Source of the DNA: Pseudoteredinibacter isoporae_A
GTDB taxonomy: Bacteria; Pseudomonadota; Gammaproteobacteria; Pseudomonadales; Cellvibrionaceae
Reading direction: 5' to 3'
Length of the DNA stretch: 64,000 nt
Assembly: GCF_040372805.1 (NCBI RefSeq)
Contig: NZ_BAABWJ010000001.1
Coordinates: 682,001-746,000 of the forward strand
In this document: positions 44,278-53,152 of the stretch, piece by piece
How positions within the stretch are numbered: the first letter of the stretch is position 1
How the letters are laid out: the number at the start of each line of letters is the position of its first letter
Translations under genes and position numbers: made by a program
Notes under the pieces: generated by a model
What the model was told of the DNA's origin: nothing
Databases searched by the model: none
Seen by the model: only the letters and a program-made list of their open reading frames with translations

Positions 44278-45252
44278 ATGAGAGTTTGGATGTATCTATC
44301 ATTAGCTTGTATGAGCCCTTGCTTAGCGGAGTCCCTTTTCGAGAAGGGGGAAATGGATTTGTTGAAACAACAATGGCTACTGCCCGAACTCAGTTATCGA
44401 GAGCGGCATCAGCAGCTTGTCGCTCTGGGGAAAAAGCTCTTTTTTGACAGCAATTTGAGCATTGACTCCAGTACGTCATGCGCGACCTGTCACGACCCCA
44501 AGTACGCTTGGTCAGACGGGCAGGCTAAGGCTATTGGTCTGAGAAATAAAACGCTCAAAAGAGCAACCCCGTCTATTATCAATACGGCTTATTCACTCAC
44601 CTTTATGTGGGATGGGCGCTCGCCCAGTCTCGAGCATCAAGCTCTACTACCTATCTTTAATCCAGATGAAATGGGCTTGAATGCTGATCTGTTGGTGAAG
44701 CGAATTGAGCAAAACCCCGACTACGCAAAACTTTTCGACGCGGCTTTCGATAACGATGCGATCACGATCAATAAAGTGGGCCTAGCCATCGCTGAATTTG
44801 AACGCACCATTACAGCACGCAATACACGCTTCGATCGCTGGCTAAAAGGCGACTCAGAAGCCATGACCGTGACCGAGCGAGAAGGCTTCAAAATATTCCT
44901 GGATGGCCAGAAAAGCGGCTGCATTAACTGCCACAACCCACCCAATTTCACCGACCATGGTTTTCACAATGTTGGTGTCGCCACATTGGAAGGGCAATCG
45001 GCCGACTTGGGAAGGTTCAACCAAACGCCTTTAAACATCATGAAAGGGGCCTTTAAGACACCCAGCCTGCGCGGTGCCCCTTTAACTGCACCGTATTTTC
45101 ATGATGGCAGTGCCAATACCCTTGAAGAAGTCGTCGACCATTATCAGGATGGCATTATCGCCAAGGACAATCTATCACCAAGCCTAATTAACATCGCACT
45201 GAGCAAGGAAGATAAGTCAAAGCTGGTCTCCTTTCTCAAGACTCTGCAGTGA
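44278..45252 (+). CDS. Di-haem cytochrome c peroxidase/MauG-like protein
   Basis: Periplasmic c-type cytochrome of 324 residues with a signal peptide (about 1-18, cleaved near CLAES). Two haem-binding motifs are present: CATCH (about 68-72) and CINCH (about 219-223). RATPSIINTAYSLTFMWDGR and FKTPSLRGAPLTAPYFHDGS are hallmarks of the bacterial CcpA/MauG family. It either reduces peroxide with electrons from a small donor or performs a MauG-like oxidation. The adjacent cupredoxin and cytochrome c are plausible partners, and the following two-component genes suggest that the electron-transfer state is sensed. Confidence 0.9.
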   Translation: MRVWMYLSLACMSPCLAESLFEKGEMDLLKQQWLLPELSYRERHQQLVALGKKLFFDSNLSIDSSTSCATCHDPKYAWSDGQAKAIGLRNKTLKRATPSIINTAYSLTFMWDGRSPSLEHQALLPIFNPDEMGLNADLLVKRIEQNPDYAKLFDAAFDNDAITINKVGLAIAEFERTITARNTRFDRWLKGDSEAMTVTEREGFKIFLDGQKSGCINCHNPPNFTDHGFHNVGVATLEGQSADLGRFNQTPLNIMKGAFKTPSLRGAPLTAPYFHDGSANTLEEVVDHYQDGIIAKDNLSPSLINIALSKEDKSKLVSFLKTLQ

Positions 45253-45256
45253 GACA

Positions 45257-45577
45257 ATGATCATGAAGATCGCAGCCATCGTATTTTTATTGAGTATCAT
45301 CGTTTGCTCGAATGCTTATTCCAGTGAGCATGAAGTCGGGCAAAAAAACAAAGCGTTTTCCCAAAAGACCTTGAAGGTGAAAGTCGGCGATACTGTTCAT
45401 TTCACTAACCAAGATCCCTTTTTTCACAATGTTTACAGCATGTCCGAAACAACCGCGTTTGATTTAGGATCGTACGCGAAAGGGAATTCCAAATCCGTCA
45501 AGTTCGAAAAGCAGGGAGAGGTTGTCGTGCAATGCGCCATACATCCGTTTATGAAAATGAAAATCAAAGTGGAGTAG
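45257..45577 (+). CDS. Cupredoxin (plastocyanin-like blue copper protein)
   Basis: Exported protein of 106 residues with a signal peptide (about 1-22). VKVGDTVHFTNQDPFFHNVYS carries the first copper His (about 57), and VVVQCAIHPFMKMKI supplies Cys, His and Met (about 93-101), completing a type 1 copper site. Similar proteins occur as methylamine-utilisation-like cupredoxins beside MauG-type peroxidases. It begins 4 bases after the peroxidase gene, and its stop overlaps the start of the next gene by one base. Confidence 0.85.
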   Translation: MIMKIAAIVFLLSIIVCSNAYSSEHEVGQKNKAFSQKTLKVKVGDTVHFTNQDPFFHNVYSMSETTAFDLGSYAKGNSKSVKFEKQGEVVVQCAIHPFMKMKIKVE

Positions 45578-46263
45578 TGATCCGTCTGCTCAGACATACG
45601 ATCACTGCACTGCTTTTAACTGTTGTTGCCTGCAACGCTAGCGCGAAAGCGGAAAGCACCGCTGGTACGGGTGCGTCTATATATATTAAACGCTGCGCCC
45701 TATGCCATGGTAATTACGGCTACGGAGATGGCTACATTCCTCTGTCACTGAACCAGTATCCGAACACCAGTCTGTTTGAACCTCAGTATGGAAATAAACT
45801 GGAACAAATCGCCGAAGTCATCAGCTGGGGCGGATCTCAGGGAAACATGAGTCCTCTTTCACCTCCCTGGAAGGGCGAGCTTAACGACCAGGAAATCCGA
45901 TCGGTGTCGAAATTCATCATAAAGATGCGAAATCACGCCGATGCCGCTCGGCAGGATATCGATCAAGCCTCTAAAAACCTGCCTAGCAGCAGGTTAACCG
46001 GACGAAAGATTTACCTAACCCGCTGCAAAATCTGCCACGGTGAGAACGGGGAAGGCGACGGTGTCTTATCAGGCAAGGTCATTAACAACCCGCCACCGTT
46101 TGATCTGACAAAGAGTCGGCAGGACGCCGACTATTTAAAGGGGATTATTCTTGATGGCGGCGAACAAATGGGGCGATCCAATAAAATGCCAGCCTGGAAA
46201 TATGAATTGCTTAGCCATGAGATTGAGTCTCTGGTTATCTATATCAGATCGATAAGACAATGA
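45577..46263 (+). CDS. Di-haem cytochrome c
   Basis: Exported cytochrome of 228 residues built from two class I domains. Haem motifs are CALCHG (about 40-45) and CKICHG (about 150-155); each is followed by the family pattern GYGDGY or GEGDG, and methionine ligands are likely in NMSPL and NKMPAW. The GTG at 45577 overlaps the cupredoxin stop by one base and has GGAG just upstream. The signal sequence ends in either ASA or a possible lipobox VVAC, so it may be a lipoprotein. It would shuttle electrons with the peroxidase and cupredoxin. Confidence 0.85.
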   Translation: MIRLLRHTITALLLTVVACNASAKAESTAGTGASIYIKRCALCHGNYGYGDGYIPLSLNQYPNTSLFEPQYGNKLEQIAEVISWGGSQGNMSPLSPPWKGELNDQEIRSVSKFIIKMRNHADAARQDIDQASKNLPSSRLTGRKIYLTRCKICHGENGEGDGVLSGKVINNPPPFDLTKSRQDADYLKGIILDGGEQMGRSNKMPAWKYELLSHEIESLVIYIRSIRQ

Positions 46264-48434
46264 AGATTAAAAACACTCGAAGAGATGTACTCGTTTTTTT
46301 TATCGTGCTCGCCATAGGTTTGTCGGTCTCTATATTGGCCCAAAATTCAAAACTGACCGAATATCGAAACCAGAAAAAAATCGACTTTGAATCCAAAATA
46401 GCAAGTCTGACGTTGATTATCGGCGATACCTTAAAAAACAAGCAGGACTACTCCAATCTATTGGCAATATCCATTTCCGAGGTATCGGACCATAATTTCA
46501 ATAACATTGAAGATTACAAGGACAAGGCTAGACACCTTGTAAATAAGCTTTCCAACTACGAGTCGTTTTATATTTATCTGGAACCCAATGGTGAATCAGA
46601 AGCCTTACATTCTCTGGAGAAAGTCTCAAATCTGGATCTGAAATCAGACATCATGAAATCAATGGTTGAATTGAAAGAAAAACCGGATCAATTTTCTATA
46701 TTAATCAAGTCTGAGGACGAACTTCACAATGAAATTTGCATGGTGACCAAGATACCTGATGTCACGCATGCCCGACTGATCATTTGCAGCAGTCTGGAGA
46801 GCTTGCTTGCCAAAGTCATAGAACGATCCAGCGAAGAATGGCAGCAAACCCACCTCTATACCGGCAACCGAATTAAAGGCTTCAGTCATTTATACTCTTA
46901 TCCAGAAACGCTGTCACAACCGATAGGAGTCGATGAACTAAGGACACAGCGTCAAAATCTGATTCTCTTGCCTTATGTTGCAAGCTACGCTGACCTGGAA
47001 ATCTCCATCGCCTTTGACCCGGGGAATGATTTTTATAATCTGGACAGCTGGCTGGACTATCTGCCATTTATTTTCGGCTTGACCCTGACACTCGCCAGCT
47101 TGTATTACATTCGCGCCAAATCGATAGAAACTCAAGTCATTAATCACAAAGTTAAGCTGAAAACCAAGGAGCTGGAAGAGGCTAAGAATCAACTTCAAAG
47201 CCAAGTCAACAAATCAACGGCTCTGTTCGAAAAACTGCAGGAATCTAATGATGAACTAACCGCACTGACCAATTCTGTCGATGGCATTCTATGGGAAGGC
47301 GATCCCAAAACCATGAGATACACTTATGTCAGCGATCAAGTGGAACGCATCTTGGGTTTCACTCCAGAGAAATTCACCCAGGGAAACTTTGTAATCGGTA
47401 CGCTCATGGAAGGCGCTGGCCAAAGCGACATTGCTGAAAAGATGCGGGACCAACCCGAAAAAAACAATAGCTTTCAATTAGAGTTCAGCAGTCAGCGCGC
47501 CAATAAAGAGAAAATTTGGCTTAAGGGCCTGGTTACCCGAGTGTACAAACATGGAAAACTGCATCGCTTACGCGGAGTGTATATAGATATATCCAAGCAA
47601 AAAATCCAGGAGCTGAAAAACCAGGAAATTGAAGCTCAACTGAGGCAAGCCCAAAAACTTGAGTCCATAGGCCAACTCGCCGCCGGGATCGCTCATGAAA
47701 TCAACACCCCAGCACAATTTGTCGGTGACAACCTCACCTTTATCGATTCTTCAAGCAAAGACTTGATCTCATATGTTAAAGACAGCATTCAATCAGACAG
47801 CGATACCGTCAGCCTGGAGAAATTGAACAGCCTGCTTGAAGAACTTGACTTTGAATTTCTGGAAGAAGAACTCCCCGATGCCATTCAACAATCTAAAGAG
47901 GGTTTAGACCGAATCAATCGCATTGTTGGAGCCATGAAAAACTTCTCGCACCCTGACGGCGAAGAAATGCAAAAAATTGATTTAAACAAAGCGATTGAAA
48001 GTACTTCCATTATCTCCAAAAACGAATGGAAGTACTTGGCTGAAATGGTTTTGGAATTGGAAGATAATCTCCCACCACTGAGTTGCCACCCGAGTGAGCT
48101 AAACCAGGTTTTTCTCAATATCATCGTCAATGCTGCCCATGCCATTGAACAGAAGTATCAAGGCAGCAGCATGGGAAAAATCAAGATCACGACAAAAAAG
48201 CAAGAGAACGATGTACTGATCTCTATTTACGACGATGGCTGTGGTATTCCACAAAATATTATCAATAAGGTGTTCGACCCCTTCTTTACCACGAAAGGTG
48301 TTGGCAAAGGCACGGGTCAGGGGCTTTCCATTTCCTACTCGGTTATTAAGGATAAACACAATGGTTCCATCAGTATAGACAGCGAGGAAGGAAAAGGAAC
48401 TGCCTTTCACATCACCCTTCCACTCGAAGGTTAG
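46260..48434 (+). CDS. Membrane sensor histidine kinase with PAS domain
   Basis: Kinase of 724 residues. TM1 about 9-28 and TM2 about 265-285 enclose a periplasmic sensor region of some 235 residues with no recognised fold. A coiled coil (about 290-335) leads to a PAS domain (about 335-455). The phosphoacceptor His479 is in IAHEINTPAQFVGDN, a variant of the H-box with Thr-Pro. The ATPase has the N-box NIIVNAAHAIEQ, YDDGCGIP, DPFFTTK and GTGQGLSIS. The start overlaps the cytochrome gene by 4 bases, so sensor and periplasmic redox proteins are cotranscribed. Confidence 0.92.
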   Translation: MKIKNTRRDVLVFFIVLAIGLSVSILAQNSKLTEYRNQKKIDFESKIASLTLIIGDTLKNKQDYSNLLAISISEVSDHNFNNIEDYKDKARHLVNKLSNYESFYIYLEPNGESEALHSLEKVSNLDLKSDIMKSMVELKEKPDQFSILIKSEDELHNEICMVTKIPDVTHARLIICSSLESLLAKVIERSSEEWQQTHLYTGNRIKGFSHLYSYPETLSQPIGVDELRTQRQNLILLPYVASYADLEISIAFDPGNDFYNLDSWLDYLPFIFGLTLTLASLYYIRAKSIETQVINHKVKLKTKELEEAKNQLQSQVNKSTALFEKLQESNDELTALTNSVDGILWEGDPKTMRYTYVSDQVERILGFTPEKFTQGNFVIGTLMEGAGQSDIAEKMRDQPEKNNSFQLEFSSQRANKEKIWLKGLVTRVYKHGKLHRLRGVYIDISKQKIQELKNQEIEAQLRQAQKLESIGQLAAGIAHEINTPAQFVGDNLTFIDSSSKDLISYVKDSIQSDSDTVSLEKLNSLLEELDFEFLEEELPDAIQQSKEGLDRINRIVGAMKNFSHPDGEEMQKIDLNKAIESTSIISKNEWKYLAEMVLELEDNLPPLSCHPSELNQVFLNIIVNAAHAIEQKYQGSSMGKIKITTKKQENDVLISIYDDGCGIPQNIINKVFDPFFTTKGVGKGTGQGLSISYSVIKDKHNGSISIDSEEGKGTAFHITLPLEG

Positions 48435-48457
48435 AGGCAGACTTTGATTGCAGGAAC

Positions 48458-49633
48458 ATGAAAATGAACGTTATTTTTGTTGATGATGAAGAAAATGTCC
48501 TTAAAGGCTTGAGAAGAGTTTTGCACCCGGCTCGCAAGGACTGGTCTATGAGTTTTGCAAATTCAGGCAAGGAAGCACTGGAACAAATGAAGGCAGAAGA
48601 TTTTGACGTTGTCATCAGCGACATGAGAATGCCGCAAATGAACGGTGTTGAGTTACTGACTCAAATTAAAGATCTGTATCCGGAAACGCTTCGTGTTGTG
48701 TTATCCGGCTATAGCGAAACCGAACTGATTTTGAGCTGTGTCAAAGTCGCTCATCAGTATTTGCCCAAGCCTACGGACTATAAAACCATAAAATCAACTG
48801 TAGAAAAGGCTCTTCGACTAAAACACCTATTAGCCAACGAAGCCCTGTCAACGGCCATCTCCAAACTGGAAAACTTACCTAGCCTTCCGAAAATATACGA
48901 CGACATTAACAACGAACTGAAAAAAGAGGATGTTAACCTCCAAACCATATCAGAACTCATCAGCGCAGATGTCAGCATGACAGCCAAGCTGCTGCAGATA
49001 TGCAACTCAGCGTATTTCGGACTGAACCGAAACATTGACTCGCCGGTTGATGCCGTCAACTACCTGGGTATTGACACCATTAAGAGTTTAATTTTAACAA
49101 TTAAGATTTTTGAACAGTTTTCTGAAACCGGTATGCCCAAGGAAAAACTGGAAAGCATTTGGCTTGACAGCCAATCAACCGCCATGCTCGCTAAGGCTAT
49201 CGCCAGCAAGGCAGGGTGCGACAAATCGCTGATTAATCAGGCGTATACCGGAGGCCTTTTACATAATATTGGCGAAATTATTCTGCGCCACGAATTGGCC
49301 GAACAGTACGGAAACGTTGAGGCACTTTGCCTCAATCAAGGCATGACATTGATTGAGGCCGAACAACACGTTTTTGGCTTCAGCCATGACATAGTCGGCG
49401 CTTACCTTTTGGATCTTTGGGGACTGCCCTCAAGCATATCCACCAGCCTGGCACTGCTTCATCAAGAGGCGCATTTGAATTTTGATACCATGAATTCTGC
49501 AGAACTGGTGTTTATTGCACACAAAATTGTGTTGATTCGAAAAGGTCAACGCGATTATCAGAAAACCCTATTAACCTATTTTGAACAGGAAACCATTGAC
49601 GACTGGTTGCTGCTTGCCGACGGCCAGAACTAA
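48458..49633 (+). CDS. Response regulator with HDOD output domain
   Basis: Protein of 391 residues. The receiver domain (about 1-120) has the acidic pocket Asp9/Asp10 and phosphoacceptor Asp55 in VVISDMRMP. The HDOD domain (about 140-340) is recognised from LPSLPKIYDDINNEL, SVDVSMTAKLLQICNSAYFGL-like sequence and GGLLHNIGEIIL. HDOD domains are non-catalytic relatives of HD phosphohydrolases and act in signalling and protein interactions. It lies 23 bases after the kinase gene and is a likely phosphorylation partner. Confidence 0.9.
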   Translation: MKMNVIFVDDEENVLKGLRRVLHPARKDWSMSFANSGKEALEQMKAEDFDVVISDMRMPQMNGVELLTQIKDLYPETLRVVLSGYSETELILSCVKVAHQYLPKPTDYKTIKSTVEKALRLKHLLANEALSTAISKLENLPSLPKIYDDINNELKKEDVNLQTISELISADVSMTAKLLQICNSAYFGLNRNIDSPVDAVNYLGIDTIKSLILTIKIFEQFSETGMPKEKLESIWLDSQSTAMLAKAIASKAGCDKSLINQAYTGGLLHNIGEIILRHELAEQYGNVEALCLNQGMTLIEAEQHVFGFSHDIVGAYLLDLWGLPSSISTSLALLHQEAHLNFDTMNSAELVFIAHKIVLIRKGQRDYQKTLLTYFEQETIDDWLLLADGQN

Positions 49634-49648
49634 GGAAGCGAGGTCAAC

Positions 49649-50788
49649 ATGAAACACTCTGTATTATTAGTCGACGACGAACCCAATGTACTGCGAGCCT
49701 TCCGCAGAAATCTTCGCGAAGAATTTGACGTCCATGTTGCGGAAAGCGGCCCCAAGGGCCTGGAAGTTTTGGATTCTGAAGTTTCATTTTCGGTCATTGT
49801 ATCCGACATGCAAATGCCCGACATGAATGGCATCGAATTTTTGGAAAAGTCTAAGAGCGTTCAACCCAATGCTGTCAGAGTGATGTTAACAGGCAATGCC
49901 GATCAACAGACGGCCATTGATGCCATCAATCAGGGCAATATTTTCCGCTTCATCAATAAACCGTCGACTCCACAGTTTGTCTCCGAAACGTTGCACGCGG
50001 CCATTCAGCAATACCAACTTTCAACCCTCGAAGAAGACCTCTTAGAAAACACTTTGCGCTCCAGCATTGAAGCCTTGAGCGAAACCCTGGCTCTCGCCAG
50101 CCCAGAGATCTTTGGGCGCACCTCGCGCTTGAAGGGTCATGTCACCCGTTGCGTTGAGCTTCTGGGTGTCAAAGAGACCTGGCGCTATGAAGCCTTGTCC
50201 ATGTTGTGTCTAGTGGGTTTGGTCAGCATGCCTGATGAGGCCATTAAAGCAATCAATCAGGGCCAACGATTGGACGCCAATTTCGTTCAAATGTACAACC
50301 ACCATCCGGAATTGGCCCATCAACTGATCAGTAAGATTCCCCGCATGGAGGATGTCGCCAACTCCATTCGCTATCAAAACAAGAACTTCAATGGCTCTGG
50401 CTTCCCGGACGTCGAAATGGAGGGCAGCAATATTCCCGTCGCCTCCCGGCTTCTTAAAGTCATTATCGACTTTGACCACTATGAGTCCCTCTTTGGGAAT
50501 GCCGATATCGCCATGAAAAAATTGGAGGCGAAATCAGGTATCTATTACGACCCCAAATTTATAGAACTGTTTAAAAAATCTCTTAAGTTCATTACCCATA
50601 CGGGCGAAGAATTGATCGAAATTGCCAAGTTGGACACCAACATGACACTCGCACGCGATGTCGAAACCGAGGCTGGCACCCTGTTGCTCTCCAAGGGCAT
50701 TCGAACCAGCGATGCTGTGATTTCACGCCTGAAGAGCTTCCAACGCAGCAAGTCTATTTCGGATAGGGTCTTTATCATGGCGAAGTAG
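49649..50788 (+). CDS. Response regulator with degenerate HD-GYP-type output domain
   Basis: Protein of 379 residues. The receiver (about 1-125) has Asp9/Asp10 and phosphoacceptor Asp53 in VIVSDMQMP. The rest resembles the HD-GYP domain of cyclic-di-GMP phosphodiesterases but has lost key residues: the HDIGK-like motif reads LVGLVSMPDEAI, and GYP reads NGSGFPD; the HHPE motif (MYNHHPELAHQLI) is kept. Catalysis is therefore unlikely. A C-terminal part (about 320-375, LARDVETEAGTLLLSKG) matches the tail of such proteins. Final gene of the cluster, 15 bases after the HDOD gene. Confidence 0.85.
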   Translation: MKHSVLLVDDEPNVLRAFRRNLREEFDVHVAESGPKGLEVLDSEVSFSVIVSDMQMPDMNGIEFLEKSKSVQPNAVRVMLTGNADQQTAIDAINQGNIFRFINKPSTPQFVSETLHAAIQQYQLSTLEEDLLENTLRSSIEALSETLALASPEIFGRTSRLKGHVTRCVELLGVKETWRYEALSMLCLVGLVSMPDEAIKAINQGQRLDANFVQMYNHHPELAHQLISKIPRMEDVANSIRYQNKNFNGSGFPDVEMEGSNIPVASRLLKVIIDFDHYESLFGNADIAMKKLEAKSGIYYDPKFIELFKKSLKFITHTGEELIEIAKLDTNMTLARDVETEAGTLLLSKGIRTSDAVISRLKSFQRSKSISDRVFIMAK

Positions 50789-50933
50789 CCTACCTCGAAC
50801 TCAGCGGGTCAAATGGGGAGGGGCACCCCAATGTCCGCTCTTCCCCAAGACGTCTATCCAGGACCTGCGGTCTATATCTAGCCGCTGACCTCCCGTCGCT
50901 GAATCCCCCACGTCCTCGACTTCACAAGTCTTA

Positions 50934-50962
50934 TTTACCCCCGTGGCCCAAAGCGCTAGAAT
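50934..50962 (+). promoter_or_regulatory. Possible sigma-70 promoter of the mks operon
   Basis: TTTACC (50934-50939) and TAGAAT (50957-50962) are separated by 17 bases, 46 bases upstream of the mksF start. No operator is evident. Confidence 0.4.
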
Positions 50963-51007
50963 CTCCGCTTTTGGCCCCGCGATGGCAGGGAATGCCGAGG
51001 GTTAACC

Positions 51008-52471
51008 ATGTTTTTCAGCGATGAGCGTCTACACTTTTTTAAGGCCTTAACCGGGAAGTACCGGGGCCAGGTGGCCGCTTGCTTGACGCTTCTCTATCAA
51101 CGCCAATACAGCGCTACCGCGGATTACGGCCACGCCCCTGATCGTGAGCTGATTGTCGATATCATCAGCGAGGCCCTGGCCCGGAACGCCAAGCTGGTTC
51201 TCGACAGCGAAGACAAGGATACGGCCGATAATGAACCACGCTTCAAACACCCTCGCGAGCAAGCCAGTTGGGTACTGAAAGTACTGATTGATTGCGGCTG
51301 GGTAGAACGCCAGGTCGATCCAGCCACGCTGGCCACCAGTTATCCCTTCAGCCGAATGGGTAGGATTTTTGCCCAGGCAATTCTGGAGTCGGATAGTAGC
51401 CAGATTCGCACACGCCATCGCAATACACGCAACACCCTAAACGCTCTGGAGGCCTTTCACAGCCGCGCCGAAGTGTATGACCTGCTGGATGCCTTTGATC
51501 ATTCTGAGCGAATCATCACCGACTTCACCGATATTATTTCTGAACTCGAAGAGCGTAAACGTGAATTGGTGCGCGAAGTTGAAGCCCAACAGTTGGTCCA
51601 GCAGGCCAGCGAGCAGTTTTTCGACTTTATGGAAAAACGCTTTCAACCGGATATTCAGGTGCGGCTCTCCGCCGACAGTGTGGAAAAATACCGCGACGAT
51701 ATTAAAAAAGTCATTCGCAAAATTCGCGGCCGACCCAAAGAGGTCAAACAGCAGGCCGAAAAGGAACTGCGTCGCGTCGTTCCGGACCTTTGCTCCAATG
51801 AACAATCCTATCTGTATTATTTGTTGGAACAGATCGAACAACGCATGCGCAGTGCAGCTGACATTATGCTGCCGGCCTTGCGCAGCGCCCTGCATGGCTT
51901 TACCAAGCGCGCAGATATTATTATTCGCCAGCTGAGTTATTTGCACAGTCAAGCCGACAACGACTTGGTGGAAATTTGTCGGGAACTCGCTGACCTCGAC
52001 GAAAAGGACTACCAACAGCGCCTGGAAGCCGCTGCGGAAGAATGCGCCAGTATGCGCCTCGGGTTTATTGACCCCGCACAAATCAAGTGGCAGGAACGCA
52101 AAAGCACAGCCGTACTCAACACTCAGGTTCAGGAAAGTCCGGAATTGGACAGTGACGCCCAGCGAGAGCTGATGATCCAGCAATTACTGGATCAAGCATT
52201 TGTCAGCAACAAACAAGGTTTACGAAATTACATTGTTGATTCTCTACGTGGCGGCCGACACATTTCCACCCGCGAACTGCAAATCGACGATGCATACAGC
52301 CTAATGAGTATGGCCTCAGCTATTGAGATTGGCGCCGTGAACAATCAGAGCTCGGAATTACAATTCGATGTTCAGTTTCAGCGCGCCGCCGTTGAAGGTA
52401 ATGAGTACTTTCAGCAATTTGATGAATTCACTATTGAGCTGCGCGGCAAAACGCCCGTAAGCGACGACTAA
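51008..52471 (+). CDS. mksF: Condensin subunit MksF (JetA-like)
   Basis: Kleisin subunit of an Mks/Wadjet-type SMC complex, 487 residues. It begins MFFSDERLHFFKALTGKYRGQ and continues with a winged helix (VLKVLIDCGWVERQVDP, about 90-106), the conserved opening of MksF/JetA (DUF5716) proteins. The middle is long and helical (about 140-360). The C-terminal part (about 400-460) forms the other winged domain contacting the SMC head. GAGGG lies before the ATG. The order MksF-MksE-MksB is the standard one. Confidence 0.85.
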   Translation: MFFSDERLHFFKALTGKYRGQVAACLTLLYQRQYSATADYGHAPDRELIVDIISEALARNAKLVLDSEDKDTADNEPRFKHPREQASWVLKVLIDCGWVERQVDPATLATSYPFSRMGRIFAQAILESDSSQIRTRHRNTRNTLNALEAFHSRAEVYDLLDAFDHSERIITDFTDIISELEERKRELVREVEAQQLVQQASEQFFDFMEKRFQPDIQVRLSADSVEKYRDDIKKVIRKIRGRPKEVKQQAEKELRRVVPDLCSNEQSYLYYLLEQIEQRMRSAADIMLPALRSALHGFTKRADIIIRQLSYLHSQADNDLVEICRELADLDEKDYQQRLEAAAEECASMRLGFIDPAQIKWQERKSTAVLNTQVQESPELDSDAQRELMIQQLLDQAFVSNKQGLRNYIVDSLRGGRHISTRELQIDDAYSLMSMASAIEIGAVNNQSSELQFDVQFQRAAVEGNEYFQQFDEFTIELRGKTPVSDD

Positions 52472-52480
52472 AAACAATTT

Positions 52481-53152
52481 ATGTTCAACCAAATGCTACA
52501 ACAGGCCTTAAAAGAACAGGCCATACGTCCCGAAGACTTTTCCGAGCTGATGATCCGCTTGCTCGATTACGGCATCATCAATCGCGATGAAAGTCAGGTC
52601 GAAGCCAGTCTCTATGATCGCTACCTGCAGTGTCAGGATCTGGTCGACGACTACCTTTCTGTTATCGGTGTGCGCATCGAACACGATGAGCAGTTTTGTT
52701 CTGTTCGCCTCTACCCTCCCGGAGCAAGCGCTCCAAATCTGCAGGACGAGGAGCACAGCCCTTTTAACCAGGGTTTTCGTCATCGCCCCAATCAGATGGA
52801 AATGGCGTTGATTCTCGTGTTGCGGGTGGAATACGAAAAATCCCTGCGTGAAGGTTTGGTGGATGACAAAGGCTGCGTATTAATTTCGATGGAAGAGATT
52901 GCTATTAGCCTGAACAATCTGTTGAAGCGCAAGCTGCCCGATGGCTTACAGGAAAGAAAGCAACTGTTTCGCAACTTACGCCAACTCCGAATCATTCGTT
53001 TCAATACCGACAGCAGTACCGAAGAAGCTGAAAACTGGATCAGTATCCAACCTGGCATCAGCAGCCTCGTCAACCATGAGGTGCTCGCGCAGCTTGACCC
53101 CGAACTGGCCACAGACAATCAGCTCGTTCATAGCGATGGGGGGCAAGCCTGA
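52481..53152 (+). CDS. mksE: Condensin subunit MksE (JetB-like)
   Basis: Kleisin-binding winged-helix (KITE) subunit of 223 residues, DUF4194 type. Recognisable parts are EDFSELMIRLLDYGIINRDESQ near residues 18-40, EMALILVLRVEYEKSLREG (about 106-124) and LRQLRIIRF (about 167-175). It dimerises on the MksF kleisin in the core complex. It starts 9 bases after mksF, and its stop overlaps the mksB start. Confidence 0.85.
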   Translation: MFNQMLQQALKEQAIRPEDFSELMIRLLDYGIINRDESQVEASLYDRYLQCQDLVDDYLSVIGVRIEHDEQFCSVRLYPPGASAPNLQDEEHSPFNQGFRHRPNQMEMALILVLRVEYEKSLREGLVDDKGCVLISMEEIAISLNNLLKRKLPDGLQERKQLFRNLRQLRIIRFNTDSSTEEAENWISIQPGISSLVNHEVLAQLDPELATDNQLVHSDGGQA

